Below are positions 6,358 to 16,100 of a DNA stretch of 64,000 bases, piece by piece. Numbering within the stretch: the stretch's first letter is position 1; every line of letters begins with the position of its first letter. The position numbers were made by a program, and so were the translations under genes. The notes under the pieces are model-generated. The model had not been told where the DNA came from and made no database searches. It worked only from the letters and a program-made list of their open reading frames with translations. Source of the stretch: Pseudooceanicola marinus (GTDB taxonomy: Bacteria > Pseudomonadota > Alphaproteobacteria > Rhodobacterales > Rhodobacteraceae); contig NZ_PGTC01000029.1 in assembly GCF_002786295.1 (NCBI RefSeq), forward strand, positions 2,064-66,063, written 5' to 3'.

Positions 6358-7920
6358 TCAACCGCCCTGCAATGCCCCCAGGACATGCGGCAGCATCTCC
6401 GGCAGGTCTTCGGCGATCAGGCCGGGGCCGAAGCGGCGGGCGCATTCGGCATGCACCCAGGCGGCGGTCGCGGCGGCGTCCAGCGGGGCGAACCCGCGGG
6501 CCAGAAGGCCGCAGATGATCCCCGACAGAACATCCCCGGCCCCGGCCGTGGCCAGCCAGGGGCAGGCCCGGTCACGCAGGGCGGCATTGACCCGCGCCGC
6601 GCCGTCGGCGCCGACAATCACCGTGTCGGCCCCTTTCAGCAGGACCACGCAGCCGGCCCGGTCCGCCGCCTGCCGCACCACATCCAGCTTCGACAGGGCC
6701 GGACCGCGATCCGCGGGCGCCTTGGCGGCCTCCGCCAGGTCCGGGAAGAGCCGGGCAAATTCGCCCCAATGGGGCGTCATCACCACCGCCTGCCCGCGCG
6801 TCGCGGCAAGAAGCGCCTCCGGATCCTCGGCAAACAGACTGAGGGCGTCGGCGTCCAGCACCGTGCGCCGCCCGGCAGCCAGGGCCGTCAGGACCAGCGC
6901 ACGCGCGCGATCACCCGTGCCCAGCCCGGGGCCGAGGCAGATGGACGTGAAGCGCGGGTCGTCGGCCAACAGGGTGCCGAGCGCATCGGCGTCGGGGATC
7001 CGCGCCAGCATCAGCGCGGTGATCTGCGATGCAACCTCCATCTGCGCGGCGGGGGGCACGCCCAGGGTCACCAGTCCGGCCCCCATGCGCAGCGCCGCGC
7101 GGGCCGACAGGCGGGCGGCACCGGTGCGCCCTGCCCCGCCGGTCAGCACCAGCGCATGGCCGGATGTGAACTTGTGCCCCGCAGGATCCTTCTGCGCGGC
7201 CGGGCGGCACGCTTCCCGCTCGACCAGCTGCGCAACGGGCCCGCCGGCCCGCTCCGCGTCCCGGCCCCCGTCCAAGCCGATATCTGCCACGGCCAGCGCC
7301 GGGCTCAGCGCCGCGCCCTGCCCCAGCATGTGCCCCGGCTTGGCGGTATGGAAGGTCACCGTCAGGTCCACGGCGCCCACATCGACGCCGCCCAGCATCC
7401 GGCCGCTGTCGGCATCGAGACCCGAGAGAATGTCGACTGCCACGCGCCGCCGCCCCGCCGCCAGGACCTGCCGCAGAGCAGTCGCCAGATCCGCCGCCAG
7501 GGGGCGCGCCAGACCGGTCCCGAAAAGGGCATCCACCGCCAGATCGACCGGCGCTGCGTCCAGCCGATCCAGCAGGCTGTCCAGGTCGAGCACGGCGCCC
7601 CGTACTGCCCATTGCGCGTGCATCTCGGCCGCATCGCCCGAAAGGCAGGCAGGATCGCCCAGCAGGCCGAGCTCCACCTGCCAGCCGCGGTCGACAAGAT
7701 GTCTTGCCACGACGAAACCATCGCCGCCGTTGTTTCCCGGCCCGCAGAGAATCGCCGCACGCGGGTGATCGGCCTCGCAAAGCTCTGGCCAGTAACGATA
7801 AATCTCCGAAACCACCGAACTTCCGGCGGTCTCCATGAGGTCCAGACCGCGGCATTCCCCGGCGGCCATGGCCGCCCCTTCCACGGCCCGCATCTGTGTT
7901 CCGGTCAGGAGATTTGACAT
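6358..7920 (-). CDS. nnrD: Bifunctional NAD(P)H-hydrate epimerase / ADP-dependent NAD(P)H-hydrate dehydratase
   Basis: A two-domain metabolite-repair enzyme (old name YjeF). The N-terminal YjeF-N domain (about 1-210) epimerises damaged NADHX and NADPHX and shows the Gly-rich CGPGNNGGDGF loop. The C-terminal ribokinase-like domain (about 230-510) dehydrates the S form using ADP and shows TAGAGDVLSG near residue 460. The chosen start at 7920 gives MSNLLTGTQMRAVE, which fits the family; an in-frame start at 7974 would add 18 atypical residues. It is divergent from glnB with about 150 bases between them. Length (520) is normal for the fused form. Confidence 0.92.
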   Translation of the reverse strand: MSNLLTGTQMRAVEGAAMAAGECRGLDLMETAGSSVVSEIYRYWPELCEADHPRAAILCGPGNNGGDGFVVARHLVDRGWQVELGLLGDPACLSGDAAEMHAQWAVRGAVLDLDSLLDRLDAAPVDLAVDALFGTGLARPLAADLATALRQVLAAGRRRVAVDILSGLDADSGRMLGGVDVGAVDLTVTFHTAKPGHMLGQGAALSPALAVADIGLDGGRDAERAGGPVAQLVEREACRPAAQKDPAGHKFTSGHALVLTGGAGRTGAARLSARAALRMGAGLVTLGVPPAAQMEVASQITALMLARIPDADALGTLLADDPRFTSICLGPGLGTGDRARALVLTALAAGRRTVLDADALSLFAEDPEALLAATRGQAVVMTPHWGEFARLFPDLAEAAKAPADRGPALSKLDVVRQAADRAGCVVLLKGADTVIVGADGAARVNAALRDRACPWLATAGAGDVLSGIICGLLARGFAPLDAAATAAWVHAECARRFGPGLIAEDLPEMLPHVLGALQGG

Positions 7921-8046
7921 AACTTTCCCAAACTGCACAAATTTTACGCTCACCGCCACTTTTTCGCGCGGCATTTTCGCGCCATCTCTGGCCTCTCCTC
8001 CGGTTTCCCTCTAGCCAATTGTGAGGGCGCTGCGAAAGTGGTCTGA

Positions 8047-8415
<369 letters not shown>

Positions 8416-8442
8416 GAGACTCAAAACCGAAGGGAAAAGGGA

Positions 8443-9849
8443 ATGAGCAAGGACAAGGTTCTGAAGCTGATCGCTGACGAGGATATCGCCTACGTCGACA
8501 TCCGCTTCACCGACACGCGCGGCAAGCTGCAGCACGTCACCGTGATGGCAGATCAGGTCGACGAAGACTTCCTCGACGAAGGCTTCATGTTCGACGGGTC
8601 GTCCATCGCCGGCTGGAAGTCGATCGAAGCATCCGACATGAAGCTGATGCCCGACACCGAGTCGGTCTACATCGACCCTTTCTATGCCGAGAAGACCCTG
8701 TGCGTTCACTGCACGGTCGTCGAGCCCGACACCATGGAGCCCTACGAGCGTGACCCGCGCGGCACCGCTCAGAAGGCCGAAGCCTACCTGAAGTCTTCCG
8801 GCATCGGCGACACCGCCTTCATGGGCCCGGAAGCTGAATTCTTCCTGTTCGACAACGTCAAGTTCTCGGTCGCCATGAACAAGGTGTCCTACGAGGTCGA
8901 CGCGCTGGACGCCGCCTGGAACACCGACACCGACTACGAAATGGGCAACACCGGCCACCGTCCCGGCGTCAAGGGCGGCTACTTCCCGGTCAACCCGATC
9001 GACGACGGCCAGGACATCCGTGCCGAGATGCTCTCGACCATGAAGCGTCTGGGCATGAAGGTCGACAAGCACCACCACGAAGTGGCGTCCTGCCAGCACG
9101 AGCTGGGCCTGATCTTCGACAGCCTGACCAAGCAGGCCGACGAACTGCAGAAGTACAAGTACGTCATCCACAACGTGGCCCAGGCCTACGGCAAGTCGGC
9201 CACCTTCATGCCGAAGCCGATCGCCGGCGACAACGGCACCGGCATGCACGTGAACATGTCGATCTGGAAGGACGGCAAGCCGCTCTTCGCAGGTGACAAG
9301 TATGCCGACCTGTCCGACGAAGCCCTGTTCTTCATCGGCGGCATCCTGAAGCACGCCAAGGCCCTGAACGCCTTCACCAACCCGTCCACCAACTCCTACA
9401 AGCGCCTGATCCCCGGCTTCGAAGCCCCGGTTCTGCGCGCTTACTCGGCCCGCAACCGTTCCGGCTGCGTCCGTATTCCGTGGGCGGAATCCCCCAAGGC
9501 CAAGCGCGTCGAAGCTCGCTTCCCCGATCCTTCGGCCAACCCCTACCTGTGCTTCGCGGCCCTGCTTATGGCCGGCCTGGACGGCATCAAGAACAAGATC
9601 CATCCCGGCGACGCGATGGACAAGAACCTGTACGACCTGCCGCCCGAAGAGCTGGCCGACATCCCGACCGTCTGTGGCTCGCTGCGCGAAGCCCTGACTG
9701 AGCTGGAAGCCGACATGGACTTCCTGCTGGCCGGCGACGTCTTCACCAAGGACCAGATCGAAGGCTACATCGGCCTGAAGATGGAAGAGCTGGAAATGTA
9801 CGAGCACACCCCGCACCCCGTGGAATACGCTCTGTACTACTCCTGCTGA
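8443..9849 (+). CDS. glnA: Glutamine synthetase type I
   Basis: A 468-residue GSI subunit that joins ammonia and glutamate in an ATP-dependent reaction and forms a dodecamer in the cytosol. The family landmarks are in place: the Asp50 loop (FDGSSIAGW), the GPEAEFF metal site, the NGTGMHVN loop, NRSGCVRIP, and the adenylylation residue Tyr397 in NLYDLPPEE. Activity is therefore likely controlled by adenylylation downstream of GlnB. Codon use is strongly biased to C- and G-ending codons, typical of a highly expressed gene. A rho-independent terminator follows 24 bases after the stop. Confidence 0.98.
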   Translation: MSKDKVLKLIADEDIAYVDIRFTDTRGKLQHVTVMADQVDEDFLDEGFMFDGSSIAGWKSIEASDMKLMPDTESVYIDPFYAEKTLCVHCTVVEPDTMEPYERDPRGTAQKAEAYLKSSGIGDTAFMGPEAEFFLFDNVKFSVAMNKVSYEVDALDAAWNTDTDYEMGNTGHRPGVKGGYFPVNPIDDGQDIRAEMLSTMKRLGMKVDKHHHEVASCQHELGLIFDSLTKQADELQKYKYVIHNVAQAYGKSATFMPKPIAGDNGTGMHVNMSIWKDGKPLFAGDKYADLSDEALFFIGGILKHAKALNAFTNPSTNSYKRLIPGFEAPVLRAYSARNRSGCVRIPWAESPKAKRVEARFPDPSANPYLCFAALLMAGLDGIKNKIHPGDAMDKNLYDLPPEELADIPTVCGSLREALTELEADMDFLLAGDVFTKDQIEGYIGLKMEELEMYEHTPHPVEYALYYSC

Positions 9850-9873
9850 TCCCCATCACCGGGACAGTGACGG

Positions 9874-9901
9874 AAGGGGCGCCCATCAGGGCGCCCCTTT
9901 T
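9874..9901 (+). terminator. Terminator of glnBA
   Basis: AAGGGGCGCCC and GGGCGCCCCTT form an 11-pair stem with an ATCA loop, followed by TTTT. Confidence 0.9.
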
Positions 9902-10498
9902 GCGTTGCGCCCCTACCCTGCGATGCGCTGCTGCGGCGCGCCCTGCCCCATCGTCCGACCGATCTGCGGCATCCGAGGGACGCGCCGCGGCGCCGGGACG
10001 GGCGCACGGCGCCTCGTAACGCGCAACACGCGCCCGGCTCGACCCTATCCATTGGGATAGGCCGATCCTACCAAAGGACCCTTGGGATGGACCTGCGCGC
10101 CATTGACGGTAAACTCGTCGCAGCAGGCCCCAATCCGGGCAAATAGGTTAATTCCTCCGCCACAATCCCGCCACATTGCGGCGCGAAGCGGGATCGAAAG
10201 GGCGCCCTTGCCGCAGTTTCGACCGCATTTTACACGCAGCGCGTGTATCCGATTCTGCCCGCTATCCTGACCCTCAAACGCATCAATGGCCCAAGTCGCT
10301 GTATACAGCGCCAACCGGCCCAATTGCGGCGCAAAGACGGCAAGGTCGCCACACCCACGCCGCACTGTGGCGCGAACCGGGCCGATCGCCATGAAAATTC
10401 CTAACCAACTGTGAATTTCCCGGCTTTGCGTCCAACTTCCTCCCGATTCGCCCGCCAGGATGTCCTTAATCGAGAGCAAACCACGGAAAGACAGTTCC
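9902..10498. promoter_or_regulatory. Long intergenic region with three palindromes
   Basis: No convincing gene lies in these 600 bases. Three symmetric elements stand out: CCTATCC/GGATAGG at 10044-10061, TACACGC-AGC-GCGTGTA at 10231-10247 and the perfect 14-mer CGCTGTATACAGCG at 10297-10310. A motif close to ATTGCGGCGCGAA recurs near 10173, 10323 and 10364. The region precedes the unknown gene at 10499 and probably holds its control sites. Confidence 0.4.
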
Positions 10499-11509
10499 AT
10501 GTCTCATACCGCCCAATGCCACCAAGCCGGCCTGATCTTCACCGACGACAGTGACGTGACGGTCGAACATCTGCTGGATCCGGTGAAATTCGTCCTCAGC
10601 GCCTTCGGGCAGCAGGGTGATGTCGTACAGGTCGATTTCGACCAGGCCGCCATCGCCTCGCAATCGGTTCTGGTCGAGCTTCAGATCTTCGATGCGCCCG
10701 AAGCGGACCCCGATACCCTGCGGGTCCTGTCCTCCGGCCCGCGCACCCACCTCAGCGACGCCTCGCGCCAAGCGCTGGAGAACCCGACGTTCTGGATCCA
10801 CGTCTCGGTCTGCGACACCTCCTACGACGACAACCGCCACCCCGAGGCCTCCAAGGCCCTGCTGGCCGAACTCGTGCATCGACTGATCGCCGAGACCGGC
10901 GCGCCCTTCGTGCAGTGGCTGGACCGCGAGACCGTGCTGACCTCCGCCCGCTTCCAGTCGGCCTTCACGCCGATCTCGATGCGCGACACCGATGTCAGCC
11001 CGCTGCAGCACCCTATGCATCCCAGCCGCGCCGGCGGTGGCATGGCCAGCAGCATGGCCTCGACCCCCGTACGGCCCACCCTGGCGGCGGCCGTCTTCCC
11101 CGAGATCCAGTCGGAAACCGGTCACCTGGACGAACGGTTCGACGCCCTGCGCGAAGAACTGAAGGCACGGCGCCAGAACACCTGGGTCGGCACTGATCCC
11201 GCCGGTGTCACCAGCCGTTCCATGGCCTCCGAGGACGAACTGCGCGAGGTCTTCCGCGCCGACCTGGAACTGGACGAGGAAGACGACCCCAAGCGCCTGG
11301 AACACAAGGTGGCCATCTATACGATCAACGCCGCCGTGGCCCTGGTGAACCCGCCTGTTGCCGGGGCCCTGCTGGCCTACAACGTGATCAAGGGCGAAGA
11401 CTTCCGCATCTCGACCCATGCCATGACCCTCTCGGCCGTCTTCGCTGTCGTGGGCACCGGCGCGACACAGGCCATGGCCGACACCCTGGCCTGGCTGCCC
11501 CTGCTCTGA
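10499..11509 (+). CDS. Conserved hypothetical protein with hydrophobic C-terminus
   Basis: A 336-residue protein whose family I do not recognise. The first 150 residues look like a soluble alpha/beta domain (it begins MSHTAQCHQAGLIF; a WIHVSVCD segment sits near residue 90). Residues about 160-270 are charged and probably flexible. The last 60 residues contain two hydrophobic segments (around INAAVALVNPPVAGALLAYN and MTLSAVFAVVGTGATQAM) that may be membrane helices. The start at 10499 is chosen because residues before it are unlike a protein start; a weak GGAAAG site precedes it. It stands alone between two terminators, with an unusually long upstream region. The C-terminal segments suggest membrane association. 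Confidence 0.6.
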   Translation: MSHTAQCHQAGLIFTDDSDVTVEHLLDPVKFVLSAFGQQGDVVQVDFDQAAIASQSVLVELQIFDAPEADPDTLRVLSSGPRTHLSDASRQALENPTFWIHVSVCDTSYDDNRHPEASKALLAELVHRLIAETGAPFVQWLDRETVLTSARFQSAFTPISMRDTDVSPLQHPMHPSRAGGGMASSMASTPVRPTLAAAVFPEIQSETGHLDERFDALREELKARRQNTWVGTDPAGVTSRSMASEDELREVFRADLELDEEDDPKRLEHKVAIYTINAAVALVNPPVAGALLAYNVIKGEDFRISTHAMTLSAVFAVVGTGATQAMADTLAWLPLL

Positions 11510-11565
11510 GGCAGCCAGTGGCCCCCGCGGGGCCGCTCTCGATGTCCTTCTCCGACCCTTCGGAC

Positions 11566-11594
11566 ACCGCCTGCCCTCGGCAGGCGGTTTTTTT
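11566..11594 (+). terminator. Terminator after the 10499 gene
   Basis: ACCGCCTGCC and GGCAGGCGGT pair across a short CTC loop and are followed by seven or more T. Confidence 0.9.
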
Positions 11595-11622
11595 CTTGCC
11601 CGGCGGTCCGCGGGTTCGGGGG

Positions 11623-12411
11623 TCAGGCGCGGATCATGAAGGTGTGGATGCCAAAAGCCACCGCGCGGCTCTCGGGCAGGCGCCACAGGCTCTGGCGCTC
11701 ACTGCGGATATAGGCGCCGTCCTCGGGGTGGCGCTGCGCGGGCGGTGCGTTTTCCGACACCGGCGCAAAGAGCGTCGGCGCCGCGTAGCGCAGGTGGTTG
11801 GCCCGCCACAGCGGCCGCCCGGGCTGGATCCCGTCAAAGAGACGCTGCACGCGCCGCGCCAGCATCTCGTCGTAGACCGGCACCGGCACATGGATGCGTA
11901 GCAGGGGCTGGCGAAATTTCTCCGCCAGAGTCCAGCTGGCGGGGAAGCAGAGCACGGCGCCGGTCAGCACGTGTTCGTCGCCGCGTTTCTCCATCAGGCA
12001 GAAGTCCTGCTGCACCAGCCGCCCGATCAGCGCCAGCGGCGCCTCGGGCGCGGGATCCGTGCCCGCCGCCAGAGGGACGCGCCCCCCATCCGGGCGGGTC
12101 ACATGGCTGTCCCCAACCTCGTAGTCAGGCCGCGCCCGCAGCGCCTCCAGCACCTCGGCCAGCAGCTCCTCGGCGGCAGGTCGGGCGGCTGGGTCGCAGG
12201 CCAGCACCTTGTCGGTATGGCTCATCAGCAGGGCCTCGCGCTCGGCCATCTGGGCACCGAAAGCCTCATCCACCAGAATCCAGTCAGCGGGATCCATCGG
12301 CGCCACGCCCGGCAGGCGCGCGGGCACCTCGAAAGGCAGTCCGGCCTGCAGGATCTCCCGTATCGTCAGGTTGCCCTGACGTTCCCTGGTCTCACCGCTC
12401 ATCCCTGACAC
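11623..12411 (-). CDS. DUF3445 protein (heme-dependent oxidative N-demethylase-like)
   Basis: A 262-residue protein with the layout of the DUF3445 family: an N-terminal segment with PMDPADWILVDEAF, a central region, LVQQDFCLMEK, CFPASWTLAEKF and a C-terminal SERQSLWRLPESRAVAFGIHT. Members are heme-binding proteins linked to oxidative N-demethylation of methylated amines; the activity here is inferred from the family only. The link is of interest because sarcosine oxidase, another N-demethylating enzyme, is encoded in this window, though 40 kb away. An alternative start three codons in (12402) is possible. Confidence 0.75.
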   Translation of the reverse strand: MSGMSGETRERQGNLTIREILQAGLPFEVPARLPGVAPMDPADWILVDEAFGAQMAEREALLMSHTDKVLACDPAARPAAEELLAEVLEALRARPDYEVGDSHVTRPDGGRVPLAAGTDPAPEAPLALIGRLVQQDFCLMEKRGDEHVLTGAVLCFPASWTLAEKFRQPLLRIHVPVPVYDEMLARRVQRLFDGIQPGRPLWRANHLRYAAPTLFAPVSENAPPAQRHPEDGAYIRSERQSLWRLPESRAVAFGIHTFMIRA

Positions 12412-12634
12412 TCCGCTGGCCGGTCTTCCGACGCCAAGGCTATGCGCTCCGCCATCGGCAGGCCAGACGTACGGGGCGAAAGCTGCGGGTCCCGCAGCGG
12501 CATTGCCACTGCGCTCGGCAGATGCGGGGCAATGACATCACGCAGGCCTGATCGCCCTCTCGGATCCGTGGCTTGACCGGACCGCGCCCGGCCCGAAGAG
12601 TGCCGGCACCCCGCCGCAACCTGGACCCCGCCCC

Positions 12635-13108
12635 ATGGCCCCACAGATCACCTTTGCCCGCCTGCCAGACGTTCCCCTGGCGGAGATCACGGCGCAGATG
12701 AACGATCCGCGCGTCGGCGCCCACATGCCGCTTCTGCAAGGGACATGGGACGAGGCGACCACGCGCCGCTTCGTCGCGGCGAAGGAAGCCTGCTGGGCCC
12801 GCGACGGGTTGGGGCACTGGGCGTTTCTGGGGGACGGCCAGTACCTTGGATGGGGCGGCTTCCAGAAGGAGGGCACGGAATGGGATTTCGGGTTGGTCCT
12901 GACACCGGAGCATTTCGGGGCCGGGCTGCAGATTGCTCGCCAGGCGCTGGCCTTCGCCCGGGCCGATCCCCGCATTCCCTTCGTCACCTTCCTGCTGCCG
13001 CCCAGCCGGCGGAGCTTCGGCGCGCTGGCGCGTCTGGGCGCGCGCGAGCTGGGACCGGTCCGCTATGATGGCGAGACCTTCCTGAAATACCGCCTCGAGA
13101 CCACCTGA
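12635..13108 (+). CDS. GNAT-family N-acetyltransferase
   Basis: A 157-residue protein of the RimJ/RimL-like branch of GNAT acetyltransferases. It begins MAPQITFARLPDVPLAE and has the typical beta strand pair around WAFLGDGQYLGWGGF and a C-terminal end of type GARELGPVRYDGETFLKYRL. The acetyl acceptor is unknown. The gene is convergent with bioY across a shared terminator. Confidence 0.7.
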   Translation: MAPQITFARLPDVPLAEITAQMNDPRVGAHMPLLQGTWDEATTRRFVAAKEACWARDGLGHWAFLGDGQYLGWGGFQKEGTEWDFGLVLTPEHFGAGLQIARQALAFARADPRIPFVTFLLPPSRRSFGALARLGARELGPVRYDGETFLKYRLETT

Positions 13109-13143
13109 CAGGCCCCGCCGTCTTCCGGCGGCGCCCAAGCAAA

Positions 13144-13167
13144 AGGGGCGCCCCGCAGGACGCCCCT
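13144..13167. terminator. Bidirectional terminator between the GNAT gene and bioY
   Basis: AGGGGCG (13144-13150) pairs with CGCCCCT (13161-13167). It lies between convergent genes, with AAAA on its left side that would be TTTT for bioY transcripts. Confidence 0.65.
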
Positions 13168-13191
13168 CATGATCTTGCAATCCTGTCCGGA

Positions 13192-13797
13192 TCAGCCGCG
13201 GGCGCGGCCCACCAGTTTCCAGGCCAGCGGCAGCACCAGGGCGGCCAGCGCCAGCTTCAGCGCGTCGCCGAAGATGAAGGGCGTCAGGCCCCAGGCGACG
13301 ATCGGCTGGTCCCAGCCATAAAGCGCGCCCAGCCAGGCCAGGCCGGGGACGTAGAGCACGACATTGCCGATCAGCATCGCCAGCGCCATCCACAGGACCG
13401 ACCGGTCCCAGCCGCGACGCGCCAGCACGCCCAGCACCACGGTGGCCATCACGTAGCCCAGCAGGTAGCCGCCGGTGGAGCCCATCATGTAGCTGACGCC
13501 GTTCAGGTCGGCGGTCGAGCTTTGGAAGACGTCGAAGCCCAGCATGCCGATCAGCATGTAGCCCATGATCGTCACCAGGCCGAGGCGTGCGCCATAGGCC
13601 GCGCCGAGGCCCAGCACGGCGAAGGTGCCCATGCCGATGGCGACGGGAGAGCCAGGCACCGGCACCTGGATCTTGGCCATGATCGTCAGCAGGGCGATGC
13701 CCATGACGACCAGAACGGCCTGTTTCAGACGCAGCGCGCTGCCTTCGGTCGGGCCGAAGGTCTCGCTCAGCACCTGTTCATTCATAGCGTGGGACAT
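13192..13797 (-). CDS. bioY: Biotin transporter S component BioY
   Basis: A 201-residue membrane protein with about six hydrophobic helices. It has the BioY hallmarks: PVPGSPVAIGMGTFAVLGLGAAYG, a second Gly-rich segment around GSTGGYLLGYVMA, and a conserved end. BioY captures biotin and works alone or with the EcfA/EcfT energising module, which is not encoded nearby. The start at 13797 has a GGAGAGGA ribosome binding site. A cluster of TTGCAAA motifs including a perfect inverted repeat lies 130-155 bases upstream. Confidence 0.92.
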   Translation of the reverse strand: MSHAMNEQVLSETFGPTEGSALRLKQAVLVVMGIALLTIMAKIQVPVPGSPVAIGMGTFAVLGLGAAYGARLGLVTIMGYMLIGMLGFDVFQSSTADLNGVSYMMGSTGGYLLGYVMATVVLGVLARRGWDRSVLWMALAMLIGNVVLYVPGLAWLGALYGWDQPIVAWGLTPFIFGDALKLALAALVLPLAWKLVGRARG

Positions 13798-13926
13798 GGG
13801 TACGTCCTCTCCATTGCCTCCAGTGTCATCACTTCACTGATGCCCGAAGCCGCAGCGCAGCGCAAGTTTTGAGCAGCGTCGGAGCGGCTGCAAATTGCAA
13901 ATCCGTCCGGACAAACCCCTGCGGAA

Positions 13927-13950
13927 TTGCAAAGTCTGCAAACTTTGCAA
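13927..13950. promoter_or_regulatory. TTGCAAAGT-N6-ACTTTGCAA palindrome upstream of bioY
   Basis: A perfect 9-base inverted repeat with a 6-base spacer. It can also be read as three near-direct repeats of a 9-base unit (TTGCAAAGT, CTGCAAACT, TTGCAAGGC). A related GCAAATTGCAAAT lies about 30 bases away on the bioY side. This looks like an operator. It does not resemble the BioR box (TTATCTATAA type) expected for alphaproteobacterial biotin genes. Confidence 0.6.
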
Positions 13951-13987
13951 GGCCGGAACAGCGCCCGCCCTGTCCCTCCGGGGCTAC

Positions 13988-14410
13988 TCAGCCGGGCTGA
14001 TGCAGGCTCTCCATCCGATAGTCCTTGCGCGGCCCGCGCACCTCCCAGGTGCAGCGCCAGCGGGGCCAGTCGGCGAAATCATAGACCACGTCGTAGACAT
14101 CCGGCGGACAGTCGTGATGCGCCTGTGCCCCGGCGCCCGAAGGATCGAAGTCGTGGAAATATCGGCCATCCTCGAAGAGGACCGTGATCCGTGCGCCCTG
14201 CCCCTGCCAGAGATAGCGGCGCGTGGCGCTCAGCACCGGCCCGTCGCCCAGGCGCAGCTGGCCGGTTTCCTCCCAGATCAGGCCCCCTGCGGGATCGGCG
14301 CGCAGATCCGCCCGGCCGTCGAACCGACCCATGGTGCCCGCCCGCCGGTCGGTGATGACCCGCGAGATCCGCCAGCCCCCAGCGAAGGCATTGATGTTCC
14401 GTGCCGTCAT
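13988..14410 (-). CDS. DUF6314 family protein
   Basis: A 140-residue soluble protein with a Trp-rich fold. It begins with an AFAGGWRISRVI type segment, continues with GRADLRADPAGGLIWEETG, and ends with CPPDVYDVVYDFADWPRWRCTWEVRGPRKDYRM, the pattern of DUF6314, a lipocalin-like family of unknown function. It is divergent from purB, with the two starts about 150 bases apart. Confidence 0.7.
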   Translation of the reverse strand: MTARNINAFAGGWRISRVITDRRAGTMGRFDGRADLRADPAGGLIWEETGQLRLGDGPVLSATRRYLWQGQGARITVLFEDGRYFHDFDPSGAGAQAHHDCPPDVYDVVYDFADWPRWRCTWEVRGPRKDYRMESLHQPG

Positions 14411-14562
14411 GGCCCGCTCCTTCTGCCATTCCCCCTCTCTATCCCGCCCCCCAACCCGAGAAAAGAAGCATGGATAGTCCGCATGACCCCACGGCGCTTG
14501 TCCCGACGCCCGGCCTCGCTTATGAGGCCCCCAAACCTTGCCTGGCCAGAAGGATGCTGCCG

Positions 14563-15870
14563 ATGATCCCCCGTTATGCCCGCAAAGAGATGACCGACAT
14601 CTGGGAGCCCGCCACCAAGTTCAAGATCTGGTACGAGATCGAGGCCCATGCCTGCGACGCCCAGGCCGATCTGGGCGTCATCCCGCGCGAGAATGCCGAC
14701 GCCGTGTGGAAGGCCAAGGATGTCGAATTCGACGTGGCCCGCATCGACGAGATCGAGGCCGTCACCAAGCATGACGTCATCGCCTTCCTGACCCACCTGG
14801 CCGAACACGTCGGCTCCGAAGAGGCGCGTTTCGTCCACCAGGGCATGACCTCCTCCGACGTGCTGGACACCTGCCTGAACGTCCAGCTGGTCCGCGCCGC
14901 CGACCTGCTGCTGGCCGACATGGACAAGGTGCTGGCCGCGCTGAAGAAACGCGCGATGGAACACAAGATGACCGTGCGCGTCGGCCGCTCCCACGGGATC
15001 CACGCCGAACCCACCACCATGGGCCTGACCTTCGCCCGCTTCTACGCCGAGATGGACCGCAACAAGGCCCGACTGCAGGCCGCCCGCGAAGAAGTTGCCA
15101 CCGGCGCGATCTCCGGCGCCGTCGGCACCTTCGCCAACATCGACCCGGCGGTCGAGGAGCACGTCTGCGCCAAGCTGGGCCTGAAGCCGGAGCCGATCTC
15201 GACCCAGGTGATCCCGCGCGACCGTCACGCCATGTTCTTCGCCACTCTGGGCGTCATCGCCTCCTCGATCGAAAACGTCGCGATCGAGATCCGCCACATG
15301 CAGCGCACCGAGGTTCTGGAAGGGGCCGAGTTCTTCTCCATGGGCCAGAAGGGCTCCTCGGCGATGCCGCACAAGAAGAACCCGGTGCTGACCGAGAATC
15401 TGACGGGCCTTGCCCGCCTCGTCCGCATGACCGTCGTGCCGGCGATGGAGAATGTGGCGCTGTGGCACGAGCGGGACATCTCGCATTCTTCCGTCGAGCG
15501 CGGCATCGGCCCCGACGCCACCGTGACCCTGGACTTCGCCCTGAACCGTCTGGCAGGCGTCGTCGACAAGATGATCATCTATCCCGAGAACATGCTGGCG
15601 AACATGAACAAGTTCCCCGGTCTGGTGATGTCGCAGCGCGTGCTTCTGGCCCTGACGCAGGCGGGCGTGTCGCGCGAAGACGCCTATTCCATGGTGCAGC
15701 GCAACGCGCTGAAGGTCTGGGAAGAACGCCTCGACTTCCGCGAGCTGCTGCTGGCCGACGAGGAGGTCGTGGCGGCCCTGGGCGTCGACGGCATCAACGA
15801 GAAGTTCGACATGGAGTATCACACCAAGCACGTCGACACGATTTTCAAACGGGTCTTCGGCGAGAGCTGA
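14563..15870 (+). CDS. purB: Adenylosuccinate lyase
   Basis: A 435-residue fumarase/aspartase-superfamily enzyme that acts twice in purine synthesis, on SAICAR and on adenylosuccinate, releasing fumarate. The signature GSSAMPHKKNP is present, as are the catalytic-region segments TSSDVLDTC and GRSHGIHAEPT. The start at 14563 gives MIPRYARKEMTDIWEP, the standard N-terminus, and has an AGAAGGA ribosome binding site; the open frame extends 54 codons upstream without homology. A terminator hairpin follows. Confidence 0.97.
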   Translation: MIPRYARKEMTDIWEPATKFKIWYEIEAHACDAQADLGVIPRENADAVWKAKDVEFDVARIDEIEAVTKHDVIAFLTHLAEHVGSEEARFVHQGMTSSDVLDTCLNVQLVRAADLLLADMDKVLAALKKRAMEHKMTVRVGRSHGIHAEPTTMGLTFARFYAEMDRNKARLQAAREEVATGAISGAVGTFANIDPAVEEHVCAKLGLKPEPISTQVIPRDRHAMFFATLGVIASSIENVAIEIRHMQRTEVLEGAEFFSMGQKGSSAMPHKKNPVLTENLTGLARLVRMTVVPAMENVALWHERDISHSSVERGIGPDATVTLDFALNRLAGVVDKMIIYPENMLANMNKFPGLVMSQRVLLALTQAGVSREDAYSMVQRNALKVWEERLDFRELLLADEEVVAALGVDGINEKFDMEYHTKHVDTIFKRVFGES

Positions 15871-15896
15871 TCCCCGCGACAGGAAGCGACATACAG

Positions 15897-15920
15897 CGGC
15901 GCCCCTCGGGGGCGCCGTTT
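15897..15920 (+). terminator. Terminator of purB
   Basis: CGGCGCCCC (15897-15905) pairs with GGGGCGCCG (15909-15917) across a 3-base loop, followed by TTT. Confidence 0.8.
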
Positions 15921-15939
15921 GCCTTTGCGGGACCGACAG

Positions 15940-16007
15940 ATGGGGGCGCTGCCCCCCGCCCCGCCTGCGGCGCGGCGCCCCCCGGAGTATTTTCAGCCAT
16001 CGTATGG
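15940..16007. repeat. Dispersed palindromic repeat, copy A
   Basis: GGGGGCGCTGCCCCC is followed by a CG-rich spacer and CCCCCCGGAGTATTTTCAGCCATCG. It matches the copies at 38654 and 46199 in order and sequence, except for the spacer. Confidence 0.75.
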
Positions 16008-16100
16008 GAGCAGGGGCGGCGCAGGCGGCGTCGGAGCGCCCGGAATTTCGGGTTTCGGTCCCTTCGTGCTATGCTGGCGCCATCAGACGGAGGATTTGCC

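Noticed and set aside
10045-10500. 151-residue minus-strand frame in the intergenic region before 10499
   Set aside because: No recognisable features, no good start, and it contains the palindromes; treated as noncoding.
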